Shown here in pieces: positions 12,128 to 21,480 of a stretch of 64,000 bases of DNA. The notes under the pieces are model-generated. The model did not search any database, was not told the origin of the DNA, and saw nothing but the letters and a program-made list of their open reading frames with translations. This stretch comes from Massilia sp. YIM B02769 (GTDB lineage Bacteria > Pseudomonadota > Gammaproteobacteria > Burkholderiales > Burkholderiaceae_D). Location of the stretch: the NCBI RefSeq assembly GCF_030411995.1, contig NZ_JASNRC010000002.1, positions 451,233 to 515,232 of the forward strand, read 5' to 3'. A program made the translations under genes and the position numbers. Numbering within the stretch: the first letter of the stretch is position 1; every line of letters begins with the position of its first letter.

Positions 12128-12411
12128 CGGGAGTTGCTTGCCACTACGGGCCTACGTGGCGTATCTCGCTATTGTATAGAATGAACAACAGAAGACGTTG
12201 TATTCGGGCTACAGAACACGGTAAGGACACCTGTAGTCGGACTACAAGATGCTTGCTTTTCACCAAGCAGGTGCTCGCACGCACCAATCTGGTGCGATTT
12301 TCGGGTCGGGTCGTGTAAGCAGGACGACAACATTCCACCAAACCGCGTTTGACAACCTTACTCGGCTGACAAAGCGGAAATCCGGGCCGGGAACGATTGT
12401 CTACTCCGTAT

Positions 12412-12428
12412 GTACCTAAACTAGATAC
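12412..12428. promoter_or_regulatory. Operator-like dyad before the SusA-type operon
   Basis: GTACCTA-AAC-TAGATAC is an inverted repeat with arms GTAnCTA/TAGnTAC around a 3-base centre. A near copy lies at 12103-12119 in the receptor promoter. A possible -10 (TATAGT, 12456-12461) lies downstream without a convincing -35, which would fit activation from this site. The whole gap 11999-12588 holds no gene. Confidence 0.45.
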
Positions 12429-12588
12429 TCGTCCGCGTTGTGTCGGACAGGTCTGTATAGTATTCTTTCCGCAATAATAGAGAGACAACTGGATAGCACC
12501 TGTTATACAGCCAATAAATCGTGTAGCGAAACTACCTTCTCCGCTCGCCTGCTTGCCGCAGCCTTCCCTTTTTCTTGCCGAGTCCGCC

Positions 12589-14433
12589 ATGAGACGTTCT
12601 TTCGCAACACTTTTCCTCGCCTTCAGCCTGTCCAGTGCCGCCGCGGCCCCGACCATCGACCACATGGAGCCGCCCTTCTGGTGGACCGGCATGCAGCACA
12701 AGGGCTTGCAGCTGATGGTGCATGGGAAGGAGATCGGCGCCCTGCAGCCGTCCATCGATTACCCGGGCGTGCGCCTGGTGTCGAGCACGCGGGTGGCAAA
12801 CGCCAACTACCTGTTCGTCGACCTCGAGATCGCGCCGGACGCCAGGCCGGGCGAGTTCGAGATCGTGTTCAGCGGCGCCGGGCGCAGCGAGCGCCTGCCC
12901 TACCGCCTGCTGGCGCGCGAGCCGGGATCGGCGAGCCGCCAGGGCTTCGGTCCGGGCGACGCCATCTACCAGATCATGCCCGACCGCTTTGCCAACGGCG
13001 ACCCGGCCAACGACAACGCGCCCGGCATGCTGGAACGCGCCGACCGCAAGCACGGCGGCGGACGCCACGGCGGCGACATCGTCGGCGCCATCGCGCGGCT
13101 CGACTACATCGCGCAGCTCGGCTTCACCCAGCTGTGGCCGACGCCGCTGGTCGAGAACAATTCGCCCGCCTACTCCTACCACGGCTACGCCGCCACCGAC
13201 CATTACCGCATCGACCCGCGCTACGGCAGCAACGAGGACTTCCGTCGCCTGTCGCAGGAAGCGAAGAAGCGCGGCATCGGCCTGATCCAGGATGTGGTGC
13301 TGTCGCACATCGGCAAGAACCACTGGTGGATGAAGGACATGCCGACGCCGGACTGGATCAACTTCGGCGGCAAGTTCGTGCCCACCCAACACCACCGCGT
13401 GGCGGTGCAGGATCCGTACGCCTCGCAGGCCGACAGCCGGAACTTCACCGCCGGCTGGTTCGTCGAAGGCATGCCCGACCTGAACCAGACCAACCCGCTG
13501 GTGGCGACTTACCTTATCCAGAACAACATCTGGTGGATCGAGTACGCGGGGCTGTCCGGCCTGCGCATCGACACCTACGGCTATTCCGACGGCGCCTTCC
13601 TCACCGAATACACGAAGCGCCTGATGGCCGAGTACCCGCGCCTGAACATGGTGGGCGAGGAATGGAGCACGCGCGTGCCGGTGGTGGCGCGCTGGCAGCG
13701 CGGCAAGCTCAACTTCGACGGCTACACCAGTTCCCTGCCCAGCCTGATGGACTTCCCGCTGGTCGAGGCCATGCGCGGCGCCCTGTTCAAGGGAGAAGAG
13801 AACGGCCTGAACGACGTCTACGAAACCCTGTCGCTGGATTACCTGTACCCGGAGCCGGAGAATCTCGTCCTGTTCGGCGGCAACCACGACATGGCGCGCA
13901 TGTTCAGCGCCGTGGGCGAAAACTACGCGCGCTGGCGCATGAACCTGGTCTTCCTGATGACCATGCCGCGCATCCCGCAGTTCTACAGCGGCGACGAAAT
14001 CCTGATGACCAGCACCGTCAAGGGCCGCGACGACGCCAGCTACCGGCGCGACTTCCCCGGCGGCTGGGCCGGCGACAGGACCGACGCCTTCAGCGGCGCC
14101 GGCCTTACGGCCCAGCAGCGCGCCGCCCAGGAACTGGTGCGCAAGCTTGCCAACTGGCGCAAGGGAGAGCCGGCGATCCACAGCGGACGCCTGATGCAGT
14201 TCGGCCCCGAAAACAATACCTGGGTCTACTTCCGCTACAACGACAAGAAACGCATCATGATCGCCATGAACAACAACGACAAAGCCATGACCCTGCCAAC
14301 CGCGCGCTTCCAGGAAATGCTGAAGGGCGCCGCCGGCGGCGTCGACATCCTCAGCGGCCAGCAAATCGACCTCGCGCGCGAACTGCGCCTGGCCCCGCAG
14401 GCCGTGCTGGTCGTCGAACTGCCGGAGGCATGA
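12589..14433 (+). CDS. SusA-like GH13 neopullulanase/cyclomaltodextrinase
   Basis: A 614-residue secreted GH13 enzyme. A Sec signal peptide (1-20, ending SSAAAA) precedes a beta-sandwich of the cyclomaltodextrinase N-terminal type (about 21-110), the catalytic barrel opening AIYQIMPDRFANGDP, and a small C-terminal beta domain. GH13 regions are DVVLSH (235-240), GLRIDTYGYSD with the nucleophile Asp328, MVGEEWS with Glu357, and GNHDMAR with the third acid. This layout is that of Bacteroides SusA and related neopullulanases, which cut maltodextrins, cyclodextrins or pullulan in the periplasm. The ATG at 12589 opens the signal peptide; a TTG at 12553 in frame is less likely. It is first in an operon and overlaps the next gene. 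Confidence 0.88.
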   Translation: MRRSFATLFLAFSLSSAAAAPTIDHMEPPFWWTGMQHKGLQLMVHGKEIGALQPSIDYPGVRLVSSTRVANANYLFVDLEIAPDARPGEFEIVFSGAGRSERLPYRLLAREPGSASRQGFGPGDAIYQIMPDRFANGDPANDNAPGMLERADRKHGGGRHGGDIVGAIARLDYIAQLGFTQLWPTPLVENNSPAYSYHGYAATDHYRIDPRYGSNEDFRRLSQEAKKRGIGLIQDVVLSHIGKNHWWMKDMPTPDWINFGGKFVPTQHHRVAVQDPYASQADSRNFTAGWFVEGMPDLNQTNPLVATYLIQNNIWWIEYAGLSGLRIDTYGYSDGAFLTEYTKRLMAEYPRLNMVGEEWSTRVPVVARWQRGKLNFDGYTSSLPSLMDFPLVEAMRGALFKGEENGLNDVYETLSLDYLYPEPENLVLFGGNHDMARMFSAVGENYARWRMNLVFLMTMPRIPQFYSGDEILMTSTVKGRDDASYRRDFPGGWAGDRTDAFSGAGLTAQQRAAQELVRKLANWRKGEPAIHSGRLMQFGPENNTWVYFRYNDKKRIMIAMNNNDKAMTLPTARFQEMLKGAAGGVDILSGQQIDLARELRLAPQAVLVVELPEA

Positions 14434-16757
14434 TGCGGCGCTCCCTCCTCGCACTCGCCCTCGCCCTGGCCCTGGCCTCTAACGGCGCCCACGCCGTCGA
14501 GAAGCCCGGTATCGACGCCTTTTTCGCGTCCATGGCAATCGACGCCGCACCTAGCCAGCAGGCGCGCTTCGTCGCCGGCGACAACCTGGCCGGCTATTTC
14601 GACGGTGTGACGCGCAGCTACGACAAGGGCGAAGGCTATGTCGTCAAGAGCGGCACGGTCTTCCGCAACTACATGGGTTTCACGGACGGCGTGCAAAACG
14701 ACCGCACCGCGGCCGGCGCGACCGAAGCAGTCCTGCCTTGGGGCCACCGCGTGCGCTACGCGAACGGCGCGGCCGAGGAACTGGCGCTGCTGTCGAAGCA
14801 GCACGCACTGGCCCTGCGCGTGACGGCCAAGAAGCCCGCCACGCTGGCGCTGCGCCCGCTGCTGAAGACGGCCGGCGCGATCACGCAGGCGGATCATCTC
14901 GTGATCGTCGCGCCGGGCACGGGCGCCACCCAGTTCATGGCGCTGGCCGCCGACCGCCCCTTCACGCTGGGCCAGGACCTGACCCTGTCCACGCGGGCGC
15001 CGGCGCGGTCGTTCACCGTGGTCGCCGCCTTCGGCGCCAGCGCGGACGAAGCCGCCGGCCGCGCACGCGCCCTGGCGCAGGTGGACGCCATCGGCAACGA
15101 ACGCCGCGTGACCTACGAGGCACTGACGCGCAGCTACCTCGCGACGGGCGACAAGGAATACGACAAGGCGCTGAACTGGGCCAAGGCCTCGGCGCGCATG
15201 TTCGTGGTGAACGAGTACGGCGCCGGCATGTGGGCCGGCCTGCCCTGGTTCCGCGAGAACTGGGGCCGCGACACCTTCATCGCCCTGCCCGGCACGCTGC
15301 TGGTGTCGGGCGAATTCCTTGATGCGAAAGCCGTGCTGGCCAACTTCGCGCGCTACCAGAACCTGCGCGAACCACGCGACAAGGATTACGGCCGCATCCC
15401 GAACCGCGTGTCGCCCGATGAGATCATCTACAACACGGTGGACGGCACGCCCTGGATGCTGCGCGAAGCGATGGAGTACATCCGCTACACCGGCGACCGC
15501 GACTTCGCGCGCCAGATGTACGCGCTGGCGGTACCGTATTTCGACGGTGCGATCGCCAACTATACCGATCCCGACGGCCTGCTGCGCCATGCGGCCTCGG
15601 ACACCTGGATGGATGCGCGCATCGAGAACCCGACCCACCAGCCCTGGTCCGACCGCGGCCCGCACGCGGTCGAGATCCAGGCGCTGTGGCACACGGCCTT
15701 GCAGGTCGGCGCCACGCTTGCCACCTGGGCCGGCGACGACGCGCGTGCGCGCACCTGGGCCGAGCTGTCGCACAAGGTGCAGGCCACCTTCCTGCAGCGC
15801 TTCTGGGACGGCCAGACCGTGGCCGACCGCCTGCGCGCGGACGGCAGCCGCGACAACAAGCTGCGCCCGAACGCGCTGATGCTGTCCTCGATTCCCTTCG
15901 ACGACTTCGTCCCCGACGGCGTGCAGGCCGCGGTCCTGAAGCGCACGGTGCCGGAACTGCTCTACCCCTACGGCATCGCCTCGCTCAGCCAGGACGACGT
16001 CTACTTCCACCCGCGCCACGAGAACCCGGGCTTCCACCACAAGGATGCGGCTTACCACAACGGCACCATCTGGGGCTGGAACGCGGGCTTCACGGTGACG
16101 GCGCTGAACCGCTTCGGCTACCAGGACCTGAGCTGGCCGCTGACCCAGAACCTGGGCCGGCAGATCCTCGGCCTCGGCACCCTGGGCAGCATGAGCGAAA
16201 ACCTCGATGCCCTGCCCCACGAAGACGGCCGCCTGCGCCCTACCGGCACCTTTGCCCAGTCCTGGAGCGTGGCCGAGTACGCGCGCAACGCCTACCAGGA
16301 CTACGTCGGCTTCCGGCCCGACCTGACCACGGACACGCTCGCCTTCGAGCCCGCCGTGCCAGGGCAGTGGACACGCTTCGCGGCGGTGCTGCCCTTCGGC
16401 GCGGACGAGCATGTGGAGGTCGATTTCAAGCGCGCCAAGGGCGGCGAGCGCTGGACCTTCACGCTGGCCGGCAAGACGGCGCGCACCGTGCGCATCGCCT
16501 ACCTGGAAGCGGACAAGCGCCGCTCGCAGGTCGCCTTTACGCTGGCGCCGGGCAAGGCGGCGACGCTGGCGCTGTCCGGCAAGCGCGTCCTGCTCGATGG
16601 CCGCGCGCTGAAATCTGAGCCGGCGCGCGCCTCGTATGCGGCCCAGATCGGCACGCTGCGCTTCGCCCAGCCGAAGGTGTACCGGCCGCAGGACTTCCCG
16701 ATGCTGCAGGGGCGGGATGTCCTGCGCGGCATCGTCGAACGCAACGAATACCGCTGA
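14433..16757 (+). CDS. Amylo-alpha-1,6-glucosidase (GH133-type debranching enzyme), exported
   Basis: A 774-residue protein. The N-terminal beta-rich domain is followed by an (alpha/alpha)6 barrel of the glycogen-debranching GDE_C type, recognised by LPWFRENWGRDTFIALPGTL, IPNRVSPDEIIYNTVDGTPW and HNGTIWGWNAGFTVTALNRF. It should hydrolyse alpha-1,6 branch residues of limit dextrins. The start MMRRSLLALALALALASNGAHA is a clear Sec signal peptide, so this copy works in the periplasm rather than on stored glycogen. The ATG at 14433 has GGAGG four bases before it and overlaps the TGA of the preceding gene; ATG 14430 is adjacent. Its place between the SusA-like enzyme and the six-hairpin protein supports a joint role on branched glucans. 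Confidence 0.88.
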   Translation: MRRSLLALALALALASNGAHAVEKPGIDAFFASMAIDAAPSQQARFVAGDNLAGYFDGVTRSYDKGEGYVVKSGTVFRNYMGFTDGVQNDRTAAGATEAVLPWGHRVRYANGAAEELALLSKQHALALRVTAKKPATLALRPLLKTAGAITQADHLVIVAPGTGATQFMALAADRPFTLGQDLTLSTRAPARSFTVVAAFGASADEAAGRARALAQVDAIGNERRVTYEALTRSYLATGDKEYDKALNWAKASARMFVVNEYGAGMWAGLPWFRENWGRDTFIALPGTLLVSGEFLDAKAVLANFARYQNLREPRDKDYGRIPNRVSPDEIIYNTVDGTPWMLREAMEYIRYTGDRDFARQMYALAVPYFDGAIANYTDPDGLLRHAASDTWMDARIENPTHQPWSDRGPHAVEIQALWHTALQVGATLATWAGDDARARTWAELSHKVQATFLQRFWDGQTVADRLRADGSRDNKLRPNALMLSSIPFDDFVPDGVQAAVLKRTVPELLYPYGIASLSQDDVYFHPRHENPGFHHKDAAYHNGTIWGWNAGFTVTALNRFGYQDLSWPLTQNLGRQILGLGTLGSMSENLDALPHEDGRLRPTGTFAQSWSVAEYARNAYQDYVGFRPDLTTDTLAFEPAVPGQWTRFAAVLPFGADEHVEVDFKRAKGGERWTFTLAGKTARTVRIAYLEADKRRSQVAFTLAPGKAATLALSGKRVLLDGRALKSEPARASYAAQIGTLRFAQPKVYRPQDFPMLQGRDVLRGIVERNEYR

Positions 16758-16768
16758 CAGGAGCGCCC

Positions 16769-19696
16769 ATGTTGTCACACCGCTGGCTGCTCGGCGCAGC
16801 CCTGTTCACCACTACCGCCACGGCGGTGGCGGCCGACCCCGGCCCGCTGCGCCAGGCGTTTTATGTGCGCGGCGGCTTCAATGGCTGGAGCCTGGCGCAT
16901 CCGCTGCAGTACCAGGGCGGCGGCATCTACCGCGCCGACGTGCTGGTCAGCCCCGGCAACCACGGCTTCAAGCTGGGCAGCAAGGACTGGAGCCAGGAGT
17001 GGGTGCCGGATGCGGGCAAGAGCATCGCTGTGCAACCCGGCGCCACGCTGGCCCTCGATACCCAGGCCGGCCCGGAAGCCACCCTGTTCGTGCGCAGCAC
17101 CGGCACCTACCGCTTCACGCTCGACGCGCGCCAGCCGCAGGCGCCGACGCTGACGGTAACGCGCCTGGACGGCGCCGCACATGTGGCGCAGGCCGATCCG
17201 CACGCCGGCCACGCGCGCGTCGCGACGCTGGCCTGGCCCACCTGGGACGGCAAGCGCGAGACGGCGCGCTTTTCGCTGGCCGATCCCGCCGCCCCGCTGC
17301 GCAGCTACACGCATTCCAGCACCATGCAGCTGCGCGACCCGGTGCCCCAGCACGCCAGCTATGCCGAGAGCGCGGACCGTCCCTACACACGCACGGGCAA
17401 CCTCGCCTTCGATGCCTTGTTCGCGCTGGCGGGCAGCGAGATGGCGCAGGATGCCGTCAGCGCCATCCGCGACGGCAACTACGACGCCGGCGCGGCGATC
17501 CCCTGCGACTGTTTCGAGACCGGCGACAAGTGGCATTACGTGTGGACGCGCGACCTGTCGTACGCGGCCGACCTGGGCCTGGCCCTGCTCGACCCGGCAC
17601 GCGTGCGCAATTCGCTCGACTTCAAGCTGGCCGGCTGGCGCGCCGCCGTCCCGAAAGCGCCGCAGGTTCCCGGCACGCCGGACGGCCTGCAAATCGTGCA
17701 GGACACCGGCAGCGGCGGCAGCTGGCCGGTCAGCACCGACCGCACCACCTGGGCTTTCGCGGCCGAGGAAGTGTTGCGTACCCTGCCGCCCGCCGAACGC
17801 CAGGCCTTCGCCGTCAAGGCCTTGCAGGCGCTGTCGAACACCATCGAGATCGACCGCGTCGCCGCCTTCGACCCGAGCGACGGCCTGTACACCGGCGAAC
17901 AAAGCTTCCTCGACTGGCGTGACCAGAGCTACGCCGGCTGGATCGTCGACGACCTGGCCTCGATGGCGAGCGCCAAGTCGGTGTCGACGAACGCCACGCA
18001 TTATCAGGCGCTGAAGCTGGTAGCGAAGCTGGCGCGCGAGCAGGGAGACGCGGCGCGCGCCACCCGTTACGACGGCTGGGCGCTTGAGCTGAAACGCGCG
18101 GTCAACGCCAAGCTCTGGCTGGCGGACGAAGGCATGTACAGCAGCCTCACCGCCGCCCATTTCGACGGTGCGCCCATGCACAAGTTCGACTGGCTGGGAC
18201 AGTCGCTGGCGATCGTCACCGGCATCGCCGACGAAGCCCAGGCGCGCAGTATCCTGGCGCGCTATCCGCACGGCCCCATGGGTCCGCCCGTGATCTGGCC
18301 CCAGCAGCAGGGCGCGCCGGTCTACCACAACCGGGCGATGTGGCCTTTCGTGACCGGCTATGGACTGAAGGCGGCCGTCATCGGCAAGAACGCCAGCGTG
18401 GCCGATGCCGCCTACGAGTCGCTGATGCGCGGCGCGGCGCTGAACATCTCGAACATGGAGAACCTGGAATGGCTGTCCGGCCAGCCGCTGCTGCTCGACG
18501 AGCGGCACCCCGAGCTGATCGGACCGGTCATCAATTCGCGCCGCCAGCTGTGGTCGGTCGGCGCCTACATCGGCATGGTGGTCGAGCAGGTGTTCGGCGT
18601 GGCGGCCACGGACGACGGCATCGTGCTCGATCCCTTCGTCACGGCCAAACTGCGGCGCGAGACCTTCAAGGACACCGACCAGGTTACCTTGCACAACCTG
18701 CGCCTGCGCGGCCAGCGCATCGCCGTGCGCCTGCTGCTGCCGAAGGCGAGCGCCGGCGACGGCTACTACACGGTCGCGTCCATCCTGCACAACGGCGCCC
18801 CGAGCAGCGCCAGCATCCCCTGGGCGACGCTGCGCGACGGCGACACGGTCGAGATTCGCCTCGGCGCACTGGCGGGCCGCGACAGCACGATCCGCCGCGT
18901 GAACGCCGATCCGTATGTGGAGTCTCCAGTGGTCTTCGCGCCGCGCGAGCCGGCCATCGGCCAGCTGGAACGCGGTGCCGACGGCGGCACGCGGCTGCGC
19001 ATCGATGCGGCCGATAATGACGCCGATAAGGGCGCCGGTACGGTCTACAACGTCTACCGCGACGGCAAACTGGTGGCCGCCAGAGTCCCGGCTGGCGCCT
19101 GGACCGACCGCGAGATCGCGCCGAACGCCTGCTACGCCGTCGAGGCGCAGTTCAGCGCGTCGGCCAACCGCAGCCACCACAGCGTGCCGCGCTGTGCTGC
19201 GCCGGCAACCGAGATCGCCGTGACCGACCCGCGCGTGCAGAGCAACCTGCACATCACGCCGGCGGGCGGCCGCTACGCCGCGCCGCGCCTGGCCGACTGG
19301 GGCCAGCCGACCGACCGTTTCGAGGTGCGCGACGTACAGATCGACCAGGCCGGCGACTACCGCGTGCAGGTCCGCTATCACAACGGCGCCAACCAGATCA
19401 ACCTGGGCATCAGCGGCGGCGTGAAGTGGCTGGCCGTGCTGGATGCCCGGGGCAAGACCGTGGCGCAAGGCGTGGTCCAGCTGCCGCACGCGAAGTTCGA
19501 CAAGACGCACACCCCGGCCGTGCTGTCGACGCCGCTATCCGCCCGCCTCCAGCCCGGCGCCTACAGCCTGCGCATGAGCGACTTCTACAACATGAGCTAC
19601 CTGCAGAGCAACGCCAGCTTCAGCGGCGCCGGCGGCACGGCAGGCCCGTGGAACCGCATCGACATCGTCGGCATCCGCCTCCAGCGCGTGCAATGA
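16769..19696 (+). CDS. Six-hairpin glycosidase-like protein with N-terminal starch-binding-like domain
   Basis: A 975-residue exported protein with a signal peptide ending ATAVAA. Residues about 27-130 (FYVRGGFNGW, YRADVLVSPGNHGFKLGS) look like a pullulanase-type carbohydrate-binding or early-set domain. The central part, about 190-620, is an (alpha/alpha)6-toroid like those of glucoamylase and debranching families (CDCFETGDKWHYVWTRDLSY, SYAGWIVDDLASM, WPFVTGYGLKA). The last 300 residues are beta-rich, with FN3-like and carbohydrate-binding-like segments. It probably acts on alpha-glucan oligosaccharides, but the exact bond cleaved cannot be told; it may be a GH15-like or unclassified activity. 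CAGGAG six bases before the ATG supports the start, and it lies 11 bases after the debranching gene. The operon ends at repeat element B1. Confidence 0.7.
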   Translation: MLSHRWLLGAALFTTTATAVAADPGPLRQAFYVRGGFNGWSLAHPLQYQGGGIYRADVLVSPGNHGFKLGSKDWSQEWVPDAGKSIAVQPGATLALDTQAGPEATLFVRSTGTYRFTLDARQPQAPTLTVTRLDGAAHVAQADPHAGHARVATLAWPTWDGKRETARFSLADPAAPLRSYTHSSTMQLRDPVPQHASYAESADRPYTRTGNLAFDALFALAGSEMAQDAVSAIRDGNYDAGAAIPCDCFETGDKWHYVWTRDLSYAADLGLALLDPARVRNSLDFKLAGWRAAVPKAPQVPGTPDGLQIVQDTGSGGSWPVSTDRTTWAFAAEEVLRTLPPAERQAFAVKALQALSNTIEIDRVAAFDPSDGLYTGEQSFLDWRDQSYAGWIVDDLASMASAKSVSTNATHYQALKLVAKLAREQGDAARATRYDGWALELKRAVNAKLWLADEGMYSSLTAAHFDGAPMHKFDWLGQSLAIVTGIADEAQARSILARYPHGPMGPPVIWPQQQGAPVYHNRAMWPFVTGYGLKAAVIGKNASVADAAYESLMRGAALNISNMENLEWLSGQPLLLDERHPELIGPVINSRRQLWSVGAYIGMVVEQVFGVAATDDGIVLDPFVTAKLRRETFKDTDQVTLHNLRLRGQRIAVRLLLPKASAGDGYYTVASILHNGAPSSASIPWATLRDGDTVEIRLGALAGRDSTIRRVNADPYVESPVVFAPREPAIGQLERGADGGTRLRIDAADNDADKGAGTVYNVYRDGKLVAARVPAGAWTDREIAPNACYAVEAQFSASANRSHHSVPRCAAPATEIAVTDPRVQSNLHITPAGGRYAAPRLADWGQPTDRFEVRDVQIDQAGDYRVQVRYHNGANQINLGISGGVKWLAVLDARGKTVAQGVVQLPHAKFDKTHTPAVLSTPLSARLQPGAYSLRMSDFYNMSYLQSNASFSGAGGTAGPWNRIDIVGIRLQRVQ

Positions 19697-19699
19697 AAA

Positions 19700-19837
19700 C
19701 AGCCGGGGTCAGGTCTGACATTTAGACACGGCCTCGGCTGTCGATGCAGTTTCGCCCTCGGCTACCAGCCCCTTCTCACACCGATCCGACTGGATACGGC
19801 AGAGCTCGTGTCCGAATGTCAGACCTGACCCCGGCTG
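19700..19837. repeat. Family B paired inverted repeat (B1)
   Basis: The left arm at 19700-19730 (starting CAGCCGGGGTCAGGTCTGAC) and the right arm at 19807-19837 are near-perfect inverted 31-bp copies, differing at two or three bases. The same pair recurs at 44017-44143. It begins four bases after the six-hairpin gene stop, and its right arm supplies the last codons and the TGA of the convergent lipid kinase gene. Confidence 0.9.
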
Positions 19838-20796
19838 TTGCGCGAGTCGGCTGAGGCGTGGGGTGGCTTGAGCAGCGCCAGCCGCCCTTCCAGCACGCGG
19901 AATTCGAGCGGCATCTTCATGCGCGTGACTTCGCCGTCGGTGGCCACCTTCACGCTGCGCCGCGGCGACAGGCGGGCGTGCTTGACGGTCAGGCGCTTGA
20001 AGGAAAACGCAACCAGGTTCTCGGCCTCGCCCAGGCGCCCGAGCGCGCCGCGCAGCAGCAGGCCGAGCATGCCCAGCTTGCCCACGCGGCGCGGGGCGAT
20101 GGCCGCCAGCTCGCCGTCTTCGAGCGCCATCTTCAGCGGCTCCATGCCTAACTGCTCCATCTGCAGGCGGTTGTTCCCGACGAACAGCGTGGGCGTGCGC
20201 AGCTTGCGCGTATGGCCATCGGTTTCCAGCGCAATCCGCAGCGCGCGGTGGCGGCCCAGCGCGGTCTTCAGCGCCGACAGGATGGCGACCACGCGGCTGC
20301 GGCCGTACTGCTGCTTGTCGTGTTCGCGCGCTTCGAGCAGGGTCGGGTACAGGCCGACGCTGGCGTTCACCAGGAAGATGCGGTCGTTCAGCAGCCCCAC
20401 CTGCACCGGCTGCACGGTGGAGGTGAGCAGCGAGCGCACCGCCTCGGCCAGGTCTTCGGGAATGCCGTGGGTGCGGCCGAAATAGTTGAAGGTCCCTTGC
20501 GGCAGCACGCCGAACACGCAGCCCTGCAAGACCGCCTGGTGGGCCACGGTGTTGATGGTGCCGTCGCCGCCGGCCGCCACCAGCACGCCGTCGTTGTCTT
20601 TGGCCTGCTGCGCCATGCGGCGCGCGGTGTCGGCCAGGTCGGCCGCGTCTTCCACGATCTCGAGGTGGCAGGTGCGCCCGGCCTCGCCCAGCACGTCGCG
20701 GATGGTCGAGCAGCGCAGTTCGGTCTCGGAATGGCCGGAGCCGGCGTTGAGCACCACGTAGAAGGCAGCGTTCTTGTCTGGCTCGAGGTTCGGCAT
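19819..20796 (-). CDS. Diacylglycerol kinase family lipid kinase
   Basis: A 325-residue soluble protein of the DAGK catalytic superfamily, which transfers phosphate from ATP to lipid or sphingoid substrates. The nucleotide-binding signature GGDGTIN is at 76-82, followed by GVLPQGTFNYFGRTHGIP, which corresponds to the GTxNDFAR motif. The C-terminal beta-sandwich includes DGE and the basic run around RLSPRRSVKVATDGEV. Length fits YegS/DgkB-like proteins. The natural substrate is not evident from sequence. The last residues (NSRGQV) and the stop codon lie inside the arm of repeat B1, so the original C-terminus may have been altered by the element. Confidence 0.8.
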   Translation of the reverse strand: MPNLEPDKNAAFYVVLNAGSGHSETELRCSTIRDVLGEAGRTCHLEIVEDAADLADTARRMAQQAKDNDGVLVAAGGDGTINTVAHQAVLQGCVFGVLPQGTFNYFGRTHGIPEDLAEAVRSLLTSTVQPVQVGLLNDRIFLVNASVGLYPTLLEAREHDKQQYGRSRVVAILSALKTALGRHRALRIALETDGHTRKLRTPTLFVGNNRLQMEQLGMEPLKMALEDGELAAIAPRRVGKLGMLGLLLRGALGRLGEAENLVAFSFKRLTVKHARLSPRRSVKVATDGEVTRMKMPLEFRVLEGRLALLKPPHASADSRNSRGQV

Positions 20797-20891
20797 GAAT
20801 GAAACTTTCGATAAAGAGGTCCGGTCGACCTCCTCATCGTATCACCGCGCCATGGCTCGTCCGTGCTGCACCGCACAGAGTGCAGGTCCGC

Positions 20892-21416
20892 TCATTCGTC
20901 GGTGGTGGGCCAGTGATCGGGATCTTGCAGCAGCTGGTACATCACGTAAGCGTCGACATAGCCCAGCCGCTTGTGCCGAAACGCCTTCGGCAAGGTGCCG
21001 ACGATCGAAAAGCCGAGCTTTTTCCACAGCATCACGGCGGCGCTGTTGGTACTGACCACGTAGTTGAACTGCATCGCCAGGTAGCCCTGGCGCCGTGCTT
21101 CGTCCAGGCTGTCCTGGCCGAGCAGGCGCCCCACGCCGACGCCCTGCGCGTTCGGGCTGACCATGTAGGAGGCATTCGCCACATGGTGGCCGCGCCCGGC
21201 CTGGTTCGGCACCACGCGGTACATGCCGAGGATGCGCGCGCCGAGCACCGCCACGCGCGCCGTCACGCCGCTGCCCAGCCAGTAGGCGTGGGCCGCTTCG
21301 CGCGAGGTATCGGGGCCGAAAGGGTAGGTCTCGCCGGTAGCGACATGGGCGCTGAAGATGGTCCACATCGCGTCGAAATCGGCGCTGGTGGCGGGGCGGA
21401 TCTGGATATCTTTCAC
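20892..21416 (-). CDS. GNAT-family N-acetyltransferase
   Basis: A 174-residue protein with the GNAT fold: the N-terminal strand IQIRPATSADFDAMW, the acetyl-CoA loop in NAQGVGVGRLLGQDSLDEAR (equivalent to Q/RxxGxG/A), and a C-terminal NSAAVMLWKKLGFSIVGTLP typical of motif B. It acetylates an amine or thiol group on an unknown substrate, probably a small molecule. The start codon is GTG at 21416, with only a weak ribosome site. It lies between the cytosine deaminase and lipid kinase genes on the same strand, with gaps of 64 and 95 bases, so cotranscription is possible but not compelling. Confidence 0.8.
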   Translation of the reverse strand: MKDIQIRPATSADFDAMWTIFSAHVATGETYPFGPDTSREAAHAYWLGSGVTARVAVLGARILGMYRVVPNQAGRGHHVANASYMVSPNAQGVGVGRLLGQDSLDEARRQGYLAMQFNYVVSTNSAAVMLWKKLGFSIVGTLPKAFRHKRLGYVDAYVMYQLLQDPDHWPTTDE

Positions 21417-21480
21417 GTCTCGGCTGAAAACTTATCAAAAACTACATCGGCTGGGGATTCTAGCACCGGGTTCCGGCGGC

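Noticed and set aside
14235..16778. Long open frame of 847 codons antisense to the debranching enzyme
   Set aside because: Composition typical of a mirror frame in GC-rich DNA, with no ribosome site; the plus strand has a well-supported enzyme.
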